A stretch of DNA of 64,000 nucleotides from JBFWWP01 sp050246115 (lineage in GTDB: Bacteria > Planctomycetota > UBA8108 > UBA1146 > JAJFFE01). Location: the NCBI GenBank assembly GCA_050246115.1, contig JBFWWP010000015.1, forward strand, positions 71,484 to 135,483, read 5' to 3'. The position numbers were made by a program, and so were the translations under genes. Under the pieces are notes generated by a model. That model saw only the letters and a list, made by a program, of their open reading frames with translations. It did not search any database and was not told where the DNA came from. Shown piece by piece: positions 1 to 8,277 of the stretch. The number at the start of each line of letters is the position of its first letter. Position 1 is the stretch's first letter.

Positions 1-575
1 TTGAGGGCGCAGTTCATGATGAGCGCATCGTTGTCGACGTCGATTCCACCGGTCCCCGCGACGGACTGGCCGTTCTGGGACACGACGCAGTCCTTGACGA
101 TGGCGCCGATGGACACTACTTGGATGGCGTAAGATCCGTTGGAGCGCAGGGTCAGGCCCTCGACGGTCGCGAGCCCGCCGTTCACGAAGACCCCGCGCCC
201 GCCCCAGTTGCGGATGACCCCGCTCCGAATGCGGACTTGGTCGGTGACCCCAGAGGATGTAATGCCGTCGAGCGATCCCGCAACGCCGATGAGCTGGAAC
301 CCATTCAGGTCGATGGTCACGTTGCTCGTCGCGATTTCGATCGCGCTCGTTCCGCTCACCCCGGTGATGTTGGCCGACAGGTAGTAGGAACCCGGCTGGG
401 TGATCCGGTGCAGGGAGTTCGCATCGCCGGCCAACGTGTTGATGTCGATGCGCGGCCCGAACCGGCCGGTCGACGTGATCGGACCCGTCGGGGGAGTGAG
501 CGGCCCGGCGATGACCGCGATGCTCGAGGCCAAGACCAAGACCACCGCGCAGGACAGGAACAGAGTCGGTTTCAT
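1..575 (-). CDS. Secreted right-handed beta-helix-type protein (N-terminal part)
   Basis: The reading frame is open from an ATG at 575 to the left edge, so the C-terminus is missing (191 codons visible). The start MKPTLFLSCAVVLVLASSIA is a typical Sec signal peptide. It is followed by short turns rich in Gly, Asn, Val and Ile, such as SAIEIATSNVTIDLNGFQL and later VRIRSGVIRNWGG and VEGLTLRSNGSYAIQ. This periodicity is that of pectate-lyase-like parallel beta-helix rungs. Such proteins often bind or cleave polysaccharide, but no catalytic residue can be assigned here. An AGGTG stretch lies just upstream of the ATG. The class is inferred from the repeat pattern; enzymatic function is unknown. 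Confidence 0.75.
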   Translation of the reverse strand, partial: MKPTLFLSCAVVLVLASSIAVIAGPLTPPTGPITSTGRFGPRIDINTLAGDANSLHRITQPGSYYLSANITGVSGTSAIEIATSNVTIDLNGFQLIGVAGSLDGITSSGVTDQVRIRSGVIRNWGGRGVFVNGGLATVEGLTLRSNGSYAIQVVSIGAIVKDCVVSQNGQSVAGTGGIDVDNDALIMNCAL

Positions 576-833
576 GGAGGCACCTTTCGTCGAAACGCGC
601 CCGAACGAGGGCGCGAGAACTTGGAACGAAGCCAAGGGCGAAGAACACGGATGGGTCGCTGCGCCGGGCGTGAGCACCTCCTCTCGGCGCTGGTGGAGTC
701 GGCCCACAATGGAAGACCCGCCGGAGCACGGCACGGGTCACCGGGGATCTGGGAGAATCCGCGGAAATCGCCGGGCGGTAGTGATTTGCGAAGCACCGGA
801 GTGCGAGGGTTGAGCGGGTGGCGAGCCCCGTCT

Positions 834-1017
834 TAGGAGTCGCCCAAGAATCACTTCACCCTCTTGCTCGTCGCTTCGGGCCATCTTCGACCGATCCGAA
901 AACCTCGAAATCCTCACCGGAACTAAGGCTACGCCTCCGGTTCCGAGCTTTCCGGATCGGCCGAATCTGACCCAAATCGACGGCAAGATGTCGAAGTTGT
1001 TCTTGAGCGACTCCTTA
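834..1017. repeat. 184-bp imperfect palindrome (MITE- or REP-like element)
   Basis: The left arm (834 to about 907) and right arm (about 944-1017) are inverted copies with roughly 80 percent identity over about 65 bp, by hand alignment with one gap. The outer ends read TAGGAGTCGCCCAAGAA and TTCTTGAGCGACTCCTTA. The centre carries a smaller inverted repeat, CGGAAC and GTTCCG. The first 15 bp of the element (834-848) recur directly at 1016-1030, forming a perfect 8-bp hairpin with the right end at 1007-1025. A half copy lies at 42257-42338. No transposase is visible. The form suggests a non-autonomous mobile element or a large transcribed hairpin. Confidence 0.7.
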
Positions 1018-1030
1018 GGAGTCGCCCAAG
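1016..1030. repeat. 15-bp direct repeat of the palindrome's left end
   Basis: TAGGAGTCGCCCAAG occurs at 834-848 and again at 1016-1030, immediately after the right arm of the palindrome. It could be the start of a second, deleted unit or a recombination scar. Confidence 0.6.
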
Positions 1031-1122
1031 GGGACTTTCGAGAGTTTGATTTGGGACTCGCTGCCGAGACGCCAGTCGTTCCATGGGTGGACGAACTCGC
1101 TGGGTCGGGTTAGGGTGCGCTC

Positions 1123-2190
1123 ATGGCCTCAGGACGCTCGCGTAGTCCCGGAAACTCCCGCGCCAGCCAAGGCCGCCGAGCCGCGCCGTGGGCCAACTGG
1201 TCCGACGAGGATCTGCTCGACTTGCGGCTCTGCGACCTCGACTTGAGAATCGAGGGCACGCCGGTAGCCCCGCGCATCGAGCGGGTCTATTGGGAGCTCG
1301 AGCAGCGACAGATCAACCTCAAGCCCCATGTTTGGTTTGCGACCGAGTGGTTCGCCCCCGACGGCGTGCCGGGCTTCGGAGTTCCGTTCTACTTGGCGCA
1401 TCCGCGGCTCATGGCGTTGGAGAAAAGCAAGATGCTCGAGGTCGAGGGTGGAACCGAGGCCTGGTGCCTGCGGATCCTTCGACACGAGGCCGGCCATGCC
1501 ATCTCCAACGGTTATCGCCTCCACTACCGCAAGAGCTGGCGGGACACCTTTGGTCGCTACTCCCTACCCTACCCCGACGTCTATCGGCCGCGCCCGAAGA
1601 GCCGCAACTACGTGCTGCATCTCGATTGGTGGTACGCGCAGGCTCACCCGGCTGAGGACTTCGCCGAGACCTTCGCCGTCTGGTTGAAACCGGGCTCGCG
1701 GTGGCGTAGTGAGTACAAGGGCTGGCCGGCCCTCCGCAAGCTCGAGTACGTCGACCGCACCATGGCCGAGATCGCCGGGAAGGCGCCAGCGGTGCGCTCT
1801 CGCGAGCAGTCCAACTCGCTGCGCGCCGAGCGCATGACCCTACGAGAGCATTACCAACGGCGCCAAGAACAGTACGGCGACGACGTCGGTGATCTGTATG
1901 ACCGCGACCTACGGCGCCTATTCTCGGCCGAGCCTCGCTTCTCGAGCCAGCAAACCGCGGCCCAGTTCCTGTGGCGCAGCAAGCGGCGCCTCCGAACTGC
2001 CGTTTCCGAGTGGACGCGATCGCATCCCTATACGGTCGACCGCGTGATTCGTGACATGGCCGACCGCTGCAAGGTGCTCGAGCTACGACTCACGCGCTCG
2101 CCGGATGAAACGCTGACGGACGCGCTGCTCATGGTCGCCATGCAGACCATGTACTTGGTGCGCGGGGGTCAAAGGGTGGTGGCGCTATGA
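1123..2190 (+). CDS. Putative zinc-binding metallopeptidase
   Basis: This 355-residue cytoplasmic-looking protein carries HEAGH at residues 121-125, the zinc-binding HExxH core of gluzincin-type peptidases. The downstream segment HPAEDFAETFAVWL (175-188) is where the family of putative zinc-binding metallopeptidases (PF15887-like) supplies its third ligand. There is no signal peptide. The start ATG has an AGGG stretch seven bases upstream. Its stop overlaps the start of the following ATP-grasp gene (ATGA), so the two are probably translationally coupled and work on the same substrate. The substrate is unknown. Recognition of the active site is firm; family assignment is from motif spacing. 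Confidence 0.8.
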   Translation: MASGRSRSPGNSRASQGRRAAPWANWSDEDLLDLRLCDLDLRIEGTPVAPRIERVYWELEQRQINLKPHVWFATEWFAPDGVPGFGVPFYLAHPRLMALEKSKMLEVEGGTEAWCLRILRHEAGHAISNGYRLHYRKSWRDTFGRYSLPYPDVYRPRPKSRNYVLHLDWWYAQAHPAEDFAETFAVWLKPGSRWRSEYKGWPALRKLEYVDRTMAEIAGKAPAVRSREQSNSLRAERMTLREHYQRRQEQYGDDVGDLYDRDLRRLFSAEPRFSSQQTAAQFLWRSKRRLRTAVSEWTRSHPYTVDRVIRDMADRCKVLELRLTRSPDETLTDALLMVAMQTMYLVRGGQRVVAL

Positions 2191-3212
2191 GAAAACTCCG
2201 CGTACACGTCCTGATGCACGAGGACTTCGTCCCGCCCGCGAACCTGGGCGGCTACGAAGCGACGCAGATCTCCACCTGGAAGACCGAGTTCGACGTGTTG
2301 ACAGGGCTGGGCAACCTGGGGCACGACGCGCGCCCCCTTGGCGTCCAGAACGACCTCGGAGTGATCCGCTCGGCGCTGTCCGAGTTCCGTCCGCATGTCG
2401 TGTTCAATCTGCTCGAAGAGTTCCACGGCGTTTCGCTGTATGACCAACACGTGATCAGCTACCTCGAGCTCCTCCGGCAGCCCTACACCGGCTGCAATCC
2501 ACGCGGCCTAATGCTGAGCCACGACAAGGCGCTGAGCAAGAAGCTGCTGATGTACCACCGCATCCCGGTGCCCCGTTTCCAGGTGTTCCAGCAAGGCCGC
2601 AAAATCCAACGGGTGAAGCGCCTGGAGTTTCCGGTGCTCGTCAAGTCCATGACCGAGCACGCCTCGATGGGCATCGCCCAAGCGTCGGTGGTGAACAGCG
2701 ACGACAAGCTCGCCGAGCGCGTCCGCTTCATCCACGAGCAGATCGGCACCGACGCGATCGCCGAGCAGTACATCGACGGGCGTGAGATGTACGTTTGCGT
2801 CCTCGGCAACCAGCGACTCCAGACCTTGCCGCTCATGGAGCTCGAGTTCGGCAACATGCCTGATAGCTCCCACCGCATCGCGACCGAGAAGCTGAAGCGT
2901 GATGTCGAGTACCAGAAGAAGCTCGGAGTGAAACTGTCCCACCCCTCGGATGTGCCAGCAGAGCTCGAGCGCCAAATGGTCAGCCTCAGCAAACGCGTCT
3001 ATCGAACCCTGGGGTTGAGCGGCTACGCGCGTATGGACTTCCGCGTCTCGCCCGAGGGGCGCCCGTTCTTGCTCGAGGCCAACGCCAACGCCGACGTGGC
3101 CTACGGCGAGGAGCTCGCGGAGGCGGCTGAACTCGTCGGCGTGAGTTACGAGGCCCTCCTCCAACGAATCCTCAGCCTTGGATTGAGCTACCGCCCGCTG
3201 TGGCGGGGCTGA
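2187..3212 (+). CDS. ATP-grasp ligase, D-alanine-D-alanine ligase-like
   Basis: This 341-residue protein has the layout of the D-Ala-D-Ala ligase superfamily. The N-terminal pre-ATP region includes the HVVFNLLEEFHG segment. The substrate-binding stretch PYTGCNPRGLMLSHDKALSKKLL (given here in part: GCNPRGLMLSHDK) matches the family's GxxxxxxxLxxDK pattern. An ATP-grasp lysine lies in FPVLVKS, the triad strand follows in EQYIDGREM, and the metal-binding end is FLLEANANAD. Canonical peptidoglycan Ddl enzymes end similarly but also carry specific substrate-loop residues that I cannot confirm. Coupling to the metallopeptidase gene points to a dedicated ligation and cleavage pair acting on a peptide or amino-acid conjugate rather than cell-wall D-Ala-D-Ala (inference). 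Confidence 0.82.
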   Translation: MRKLRVHVLMHEDFVPPANLGGYEATQISTWKTEFDVLTGLGNLGHDARPLGVQNDLGVIRSALSEFRPHVVFNLLEEFHGVSLYDQHVISYLELLRQPYTGCNPRGLMLSHDKALSKKLLMYHRIPVPRFQVFQQGRKIQRVKRLEFPVLVKSMTEHASMGIAQASVVNSDDKLAERVRFIHEQIGTDAIAEQYIDGREMYVCVLGNQRLQTLPLMELEFGNMPDSSHRIATEKLKRDVEYQKKLGVKLSHPSDVPAELERQMVSLSKRVYRTLGLSGYARMDFRVSPEGRPFLLEANANADVAYGEELAEAAELVGVSYEALLQRILSLGLSYRPLWRG

Positions 3213-3349
3213 TCGGCCCCCGCGCTACCCCCGCCCCAGGGCCTCCCCCCAGATTTTTACTGAAAAAAAACGAACGGTGCTTGCTCCGAGCCCATCTCGG
3301 AGGTGACATGAGGCTACCCGCACACTCTCTCTCAGAGAGGAGGTGCCCC

Positions 3350-5326
3350 ATGGGAACGCTCTTCATCGGGCGCTCTCGGCCGTCGTCGGCCTCCCTCCCC
3401 GACGAACGGCGCGCGTCTCTTCCATCGCCGCCCTCCCTTTGGTTCCGGCTCGGCCGGCGCCGGAGTTGGCTCGGGATTCCTTGGTGCCTTGGCTTCGTTG
3501 CGGCGACGGAGTGGGCTCTCGCTCAACCCGGGTTCACGGAAGAAGCCCAGAGCCGAGGCGTCTCCTTCGTCACCGTGAACAACCCAGTCCATGGCGGCTA
3601 CGGCTACGGAATGGCAACGAACGACCTAGACGGAGATGGCGACCCCGATCTCGTGCTGACCGGTCGTTTCGATGGCGTCGTCGGGATCTACGAGAACACG
3701 GGGCTCGGGCATTTCGTGGATCGAACGGCAGGGGCCGGCCTGCCCAACTCATCGTCGGTGAGCGGGGTCAGCGCCGCGGACTTCGACGGCGATGGGGACA
3801 CGGACCTCTACTTCTCCTCGTGGCCTGGATCCAACCGTCTGCTGCGGAACGACGCTCCGTTCGTCTTCAGTGACGTCACGGTTGCCTTTGGAGTCGGCGA
3901 CGGCGGCGCTGCTGCGGGCAGCTGCTGGGGCGACTTCGACGGTGACGGCTGGCTCGACCTGTACGTCACGAACTATACGGGCTTCGCGGGAACGACCGAG
4001 CCGAATCGCTTGTACCGAAATCTCGGAGGTACGGGGTTCCTCGAAGTCGGGGCGGCCCACGGCGTCGACGACACGAACCAGAGCTTCCAGGCCGTGTTCG
4101 TGGACATCGACCTGGACGGGGATCTGGATTTGTACCTTGCCAATGACAACCGCTCTGGGCTGGCAGCACCGACCGTGAACCGACTGTGGCGCAACGACCA
4201 CGGGCAGTTCGTCGAGATTTCGGCGGGCTCCGGTACCGACGTCGCCATCGATGCCATGGGAATCGCGGTCGGCGACGTCGACGGCAACGGTTTCCCAGAC
4301 TTCTACTGCTCGAACTCGCCGCCGGGGAACTGCTTGCTCATGAACCAAGGATCCAACCTGTTCGTGAACAGCGCCGCGGCCGCTGGCGTGCAAGCTTTCC
4401 GACTGGGTTGGGGAACCCAATTCCTGGACTACGACCAGAATGGCCTACTCGACATCTTTCTCATGAACTACGGTTCGGGTAACCAGCTGTTTCGACAAAC
4501 CCCTGGTTTCGCTTTCGTCGACGAGGCTCCGTCTCTGGGACTCATCGACCTCGGGCTCGGCTACTGCTGCGCAACGGCGGACTTGGACGGCGATGGCGAC
4601 CTCGACTTGGTCGCACAGTCCGCGCTCCAGCCCATCCGGATCTACATCAACCCCTCCGCCGGCCAACCCGGGGCCCACTGGCTGAAGGTGTCCCTGCGCG
4701 GCAGCCCGCCGAACGGAAACGCAGTCGGCGCCCGCGCCTCCGTGCTCACGCCAACCGCGACCCAGTCCCGCTCGGTGCAGGCCGGTGTCGGTTTCAAGAG
4801 TTCGAACGCCTTCGACCTTCACTTCGGCCTCGGGGTCCACGCCACCGCCCTCCAAGTCGTGGTCGAATGGCCCAGCGGTCGTCGGAGTTTCCTCACGAAC
4901 GTCGGCGCGAACCAAACGATCACCCTCGACGAACAGAGCGACGCCTTCGACGACTGCAACGGCAACCTCGTCCCGGACCCCGACGAGATCGCCGCCGATC
5001 CCGCCGCAGATGCCAACGGAGATGGCCTACTCGACGCGTGCCAGGAGATGTTCGTGCGGGGAGACGGCAACGTCGACGGCGGCGTGAACCTCGCTGACGT
5101 GATCTTCCACCTCAACTACTTCGTCGGGGCGCAGGTCTCGGAATGCCTCGATGCGCAGGACGCCAACGATGACGGGGTGGTCGACCTGAGCGATGCGGTC
5201 TACCTCTTGGCAATGCTGTTCACGGGCGGCCCGGCGCCACTAGCGCCGTTCCCCACTTGCGGGGTCGACCAAGCGGGGCAGACTAGCGGTGACCTGGGTT
5301 GTACGAACTCAGGCCCCTGCCAGTAG
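3350..5326 (+). CDS. Secreted seven-bladed FG-GAP/VCBS propeller with ASPIC/UnbV and dockerin-like domains
   Basis: The ATG at 3350 was chosen because AGGAGGTG sits five bases upstream; the frame stays open further 5'. A long charged leader ends in a signal-like core, LGIPWCLGFVAATEWALAQ. Residues about 80-430 hold seven Asp-rich FG-GAP/VCBS repeats of the form DFDGDGxxDLY, enough for a seven-bladed propeller. Residues about 443-527 are an ASPIC/UnbV domain (CRTAC1-like, with VEWPSGRR). A Ca-binding NGNxxPDxDE stretch follows, and residues about 567-658 are the paired EF-hand, dockerin-like module shared with four other proteins here. It is probably an extracellular adhesive or matrix protein; no catalytic site is seen. 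Confidence 0.88.
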   Translation: MGTLFIGRSRPSSASLPDERRASLPSPPSLWFRLGRRRSWLGIPWCLGFVAATEWALAQPGFTEEAQSRGVSFVTVNNPVHGGYGYGMATNDLDGDGDPDLVLTGRFDGVVGIYENTGLGHFVDRTAGAGLPNSSSVSGVSAADFDGDGDTDLYFSSWPGSNRLLRNDAPFVFSDVTVAFGVGDGGAAAGSCWGDFDGDGWLDLYVTNYTGFAGTTEPNRLYRNLGGTGFLEVGAAHGVDDTNQSFQAVFVDIDLDGDLDLYLANDNRSGLAAPTVNRLWRNDHGQFVEISAGSGTDVAIDAMGIAVGDVDGNGFPDFYCSNSPPGNCLLMNQGSNLFVNSAAAAGVQAFRLGWGTQFLDYDQNGLLDIFLMNYGSGNQLFRQTPGFAFVDEAPSLGLIDLGLGYCCATADLDGDGDLDLVAQSALQPIRIYINPSAGQPGAHWLKVSLRGSPPNGNAVGARASVLTPTATQSRSVQAGVGFKSSNAFDLHFGLGVHATALQVVVEWPSGRRSFLTNVGANQTITLDEQSDAFDDCNGNLVPDPDEIAADPAADANGDGLLDACQEMFVRGDGNVDGGVNLADVIFHLNYFVGAQVSECLDAQDANDDGVVDLSDAVYLLAMLFTGGPAPLAPFPTCGVDQAGQTSGDLGCTNSGPCQ

Positions 5327-5369
5327 CCGCACAACACGTACCCGACGTGCAGGCGTCGGAGGAACGGCA

Positions 5370-5436
5370 GGCCCGGCGACCATCGCCCACGGCCGTCGCA
5401 CACAGCGACGGCCGCTGGGCGGCGGCGCGCCGGGCC
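5370..5436. terminator. Bidirectional terminator hairpin between convergent genes
   Basis: A nested inverted repeat. The outer stem is GGCCCGGCG (5370-5378) with CGCCGGGCC (5428-5436). The inner stem is GGCCGTCGC (5391-5399) with GCGACGGCC (5405-5413) and a five-base loop. It lies exactly between two convergent stops and serves either direction. No T-run is present. Confidence 0.6.
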
Positions 5437-5446
5437 TCACGCCCCC

Positions 5447-6976
5447 TCACTCGAAGCAGGCGTCACTCGGTACTGCCGGCGCGCACGGCAAGAAGTCGAT
5501 GGGGCCCACGTCGAGCCCACACTGCGGGTAGGGCTGCGGAATGATCGGCCCGCCGCTGAACAACCAGTTGAGCACGAAGATGGGATCGGCAATGTCGATG
5601 CGAGAATCGTTGTTGCCGTCGGCAGCGTCCAGGCAGTTCGGACTGGGCCCGTTCGTGAACAAGTAGTTCAGCATGAAGATGGGATCGCCGATGTCGACCG
5701 CGTTGTCACTGTTGGCGTTGCCGCGCACGAACTCGAACTCCCCCGTCAACAGCTGCGGGTGGTGGTCGACGAAGCTCGCGTCGACGACGGTCGCTCGATG
5801 GAGCACCGAGCCCACGACCAACTCCGGGGCGTACTCGAGGGGCGGGAAGACGAAGTTGTCTTCGAGGTGCATGAACAGCGTCCCTACGTTCTGAAACACC
5901 CCCGGCGCCGCCACCGCGATGTTGCCGGCATCGGTGGTCGACCAGATCGAGATCACTAGAACGCCAGCTTGGTCGAGTAGGCGGTTGGTCCCGGCCGACA
6001 AGACCGGCGCCGACGGCGAGCCCGTGAGCGGATCGAACGGGCGCAGCGCGACGTCATCGTACTGGAGAATGATCGTCACGCCCTTGATCGCCACCGGGGT
6101 CTCGATGTTGATCGGGAACGCCACCCTTCGGTTGGTGGGTCCGACGGGCGGCAGCAACGTCAAGTCGCCGATCGACACGCGGAAAGCAGAGTCTTCGCTC
6201 TCGAATCCGCCCGTGCTCGTGGTCGGGTCATCCCCGCAGCCCGCAAACGGTGCGGGGATCGAACCGCCACCGACGATCGCGTTGCGGATCTTCAAGTAGT
6301 CGGCAATGGTGATGTACTCGTTGTCGTTCGCGTCGGCGACATCGAGATTGACGAAGTCGTAGCAGTCCAGGGGTCCCGGAGCGGCGTCGAACAGGTAATC
6401 CAGCACTTGATCGCCATCGCCGATGCCGAACACGGAGTCGCCGTCGAAGTCGGCGCGTTCGAAGTTGGTGATGGTGATCGTCCCTGGATCCTGGAGCGGA
6501 ACGAGCGCCAAGCCCCCCACGACCACCACGGTCATGGTCGGCGGCATCCCGACGGTGTCGCAGAGTTCAACGGTAGCCGTGGTCCCGCCGGGGCCGTTCA
6601 GGTCGTAGTCGACGTGGAGAATGTCGTAGTTCGTACCGACGCCGAGCGTGTTGACGACATCGGTGTCAATGACCACTCCCATCTGCACACCATCGGCGAG
6701 GACTGTCACCGAAATGAAGTCCGGGGCGAAACCACCGTTCACCGTACTCGTCGTCACGCCGGCGTTCGCCGACGCTGGCGTGAGCTCCGGCATAGCGTGA
6801 CACACGCCGAGCGACCAACCCTGGATCGGACTCGCGTTCACGTCCAACCGCACTTCGACCGACCGAGTCGAGCCCGCCGGGCCGTTCGCGTCGGTGACGA
6901 AGAAACGGTGGTCCTGGGCGAGGACGCCGTCGACGGAACAGAACAAGAGGAGCACGAGGAGCCATTTGGAGCACAT
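5447..6976 (-). CDS. Secreted protein with cohesin-like and dockerin-like modules
   Basis: The 509-residue product begins with a clear signal peptide (MCSKWLLVLLLFCSVDGVLA). AGGTGG lies about eight bases before the ATG. Residues about 23-172 form a beta-rich domain with WSLGVCH and VGMPPT signatures, also seen in the protein encoded at 36623-38041; its length and pattern resemble cohesin-type beta-sandwiches. An EF-hand module (ADFDGDSVF to DANDNEYITIADYL) follows, then a second beta-domain ending in a DHHP motif, and a C-terminal paired EF-hand module (NANSDNAVDIGDPI; DGNNDSRIDIADPI). Having both partner-type domains in one chain suggests Ca-dependent self-association (inference). No enzymatic motif is recognised. 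Confidence 0.85.
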   Translation of the reverse strand: MCSKWLLVLLLFCSVDGVLAQDHRFFVTDANGPAGSTRSVEVRLDVNASPIQGWSLGVCHAMPELTPASANAGVTTSTVNGGFAPDFISVTVLADGVQMGVVIDTDVVNTLGVGTNYDILHVDYDLNGPGGTTATVELCDTVGMPPTMTVVVVGGLALVPLQDPGTITITNFERADFDGDSVFGIGDGDQVLDYLFDAAPGPLDCYDFVNLDVADANDNEYITIADYLKIRNAIVGGGSIPAPFAGCGDDPTTSTGGFESEDSAFRVSIGDLTLLPPVGPTNRRVAFPINIETPVAIKGVTIILQYDDVALRPFDPLTGSPSAPVLSAGTNRLLDQAGVLVISIWSTTDAGNIAVAAPGVFQNVGTLFMHLEDNFVFPPLEYAPELVVGSVLHRATVVDASFVDHHPQLLTGEFEFVRGNANSDNAVDIGDPIFMLNYLFTNGPSPNCLDAADGNNDSRIDIADPIFVLNWLFSGGPIIPQPYPQCGLDVGPIDFLPCAPAVPSDACFE

Positions 6977-7395
6977 ACTGCCACCTGACCTTCTCGAACC
7001 GAGGGGAGCGACCGAGACCGCGCTCGATCACCAAACCCCATGCCTACGAAAGCCAACATCCGGACACCTGCCAGCCGAGAGTCCAAGCCGGTCGCGCTCG
7101 ACCGCGACGCACGAACCACACATGGCCTCCGGGTCACCACGGAGACACGGTGCGCCCCAGGAACGGCGAGAACTCAACGACTACGCACACGGATCGCTGC
7201 GCCCATCAGCGATGACCTGGAGTCTACCGCGCCGCCGCTCGGCGAACAACCAAGCGTGAAAGCCGTCGCTCTGCCTGCGGATCACGTCCGTCAAGAACCG
7301 CGAAAGACTGCGACAAGGCGGCGAGCCCGGAGTGCTGAGTAGCACGACGTCGGTCCCAGTCCACCCGACCCTGCAGACGCGGGCCAATCAAACAA
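6977..7395. other. Intergenic region without a gene
   Basis: This 419-bp gap lies between two minus-strand genes. It must contain the promoter for the secreted protein ending at 5447 and the 3' region of the phosphodiesterase-like gene. No hairpin, repeat or convincing small gene was seen. Confidence 0.5.
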
Positions 7396-8160
7396 TCAGC
7401 AGAACTCGTAGACCTTGCCGGGCTGGCAGATGTGGATTCGCTCGTCGCCGAGCGCGTGCAGCTCGGCGATCACTTCGTCGCGGCAGAACGACTTGATGTG
7501 AACCGCGTAGACGGGCACCGATGTCGGCAACTTTGCGAGTTCCCGCGCGAAACGACTCGGGGTCAGATGGCGAGTCTCATCGGCAAGCCAACCGAGTGAC
7601 TCCGGAAAGGAACACTCGAGAAACACCGCGCACAGCCGACCGACCTCGGTGGCGCGCCGCCAAATCTCATCGGTGGGGCCGGTGTCGCCGGCGAACACCA
7701 CGGCGGCGTCGCCTCTGGCCACGATGAAGCCATGCGTCGGCACGACGTGGTTCACCTCGACCGGTGTGATCATCAGCCCGCCAACCGCCAGGGGCTTCCC
7801 GGCCTCGATCTCCCGCACCTCGAGAAATGGGGGGCATGACTTCGAGAGTGTGATGAAGTCAGGCCAGAGTCGGTTGTTGAAGACATCGTTGCGCAAGCAC
7901 TCGATGACGGCGCGGCTTCCGTGGACGCGCACGCAGTCCGGAGTTGGCGAGTAGGTGTTCTCGAGGAAAACCGGGAGCGACGCCATGTGGTCGATGTGGG
8001 AGTGTGAAATGAAGACGTCCTGAATCCGACGTTGCTCTTCGATCGACCCGGCGAACCCGATGGCTCCGGCGTCGATGGCAACCCGCTCGTCGATGAGAAA
8101 CGACGTCAGGAACTGTTGGGCCGGATCGGCGGTCGACGAGGGCAACAGCTGAACCCTCAT
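7396..8160 (-). CDS. MBL-fold hydrolase, class II cyclic-nucleotide phosphodiesterase-like
   Basis: The product (254 residues from the ATG at 8160; a GTG at 8169 is the alternative) has the metallo-beta-lactamase fold. Its metal motif HSHIDHMASLP matches the HxHxDH signature of class II 3',5'-cyclic nucleotide phosphodiesterases. Further ligands appear in EVNHVVPTHGF, FAGDTGPTDE and a late YAVHIK. There is no signal peptide, so it should act in the cytoplasm. Upstream on the same strand, 117 bp away, is a cyclic-nucleotide-binding-domain protein, which supports a cNMP substrate. RNase Z-like or lactonase-like activity cannot be excluded. Confidence 0.75.
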   Translation of the reverse strand: MRVQLLPSSTADPAQQFLTSFLIDERVAIDAGAIGFAGSIEEQRRIQDVFISHSHIDHMASLPVFLENTYSPTPDCVRVHGSRAVIECLRNDVFNNRLWPDFITLSKSCPPFLEVREIEAGKPLAVGGLMITPVEVNHVVPTHGFIVARGDAAVVFAGDTGPTDEIWRRATEVGRLCAVFLECSFPESLGWLADETRHLTPSRFARELAKLPTSVPVYAVHIKSFCRDEVIAELHALGDERIHICQPGKVYEFC

Positions 8161-8277
8161 GTTGCGCACCCAGGTAGACAGGTTGGGCAGCCAGGCAGGG
8201 TGCGCCCCCCTCGAACCGGACGAAACCGACGAGCGCCATCGGAGCGCTGCGAGTGTACGAAGTCCGACAAGGCGGAC

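Larger units (their letters stand above)
576..1122. other. Intergenic region holding a palindromic repeat
   Basis: This 547-bp gap separates the divergent beta-helix gene and metallopeptidase gene. I see no convincing gene. It holds the long imperfect palindrome at 834-1017 and presumably the promoters of both neighbours, which I cannot define. Confidence 0.6.

Noticed and set aside
834..1030. Integron attC site
   Set aside because: The palindrome lacks the conserved core-site sequences, and no integrase or cassette array is present.
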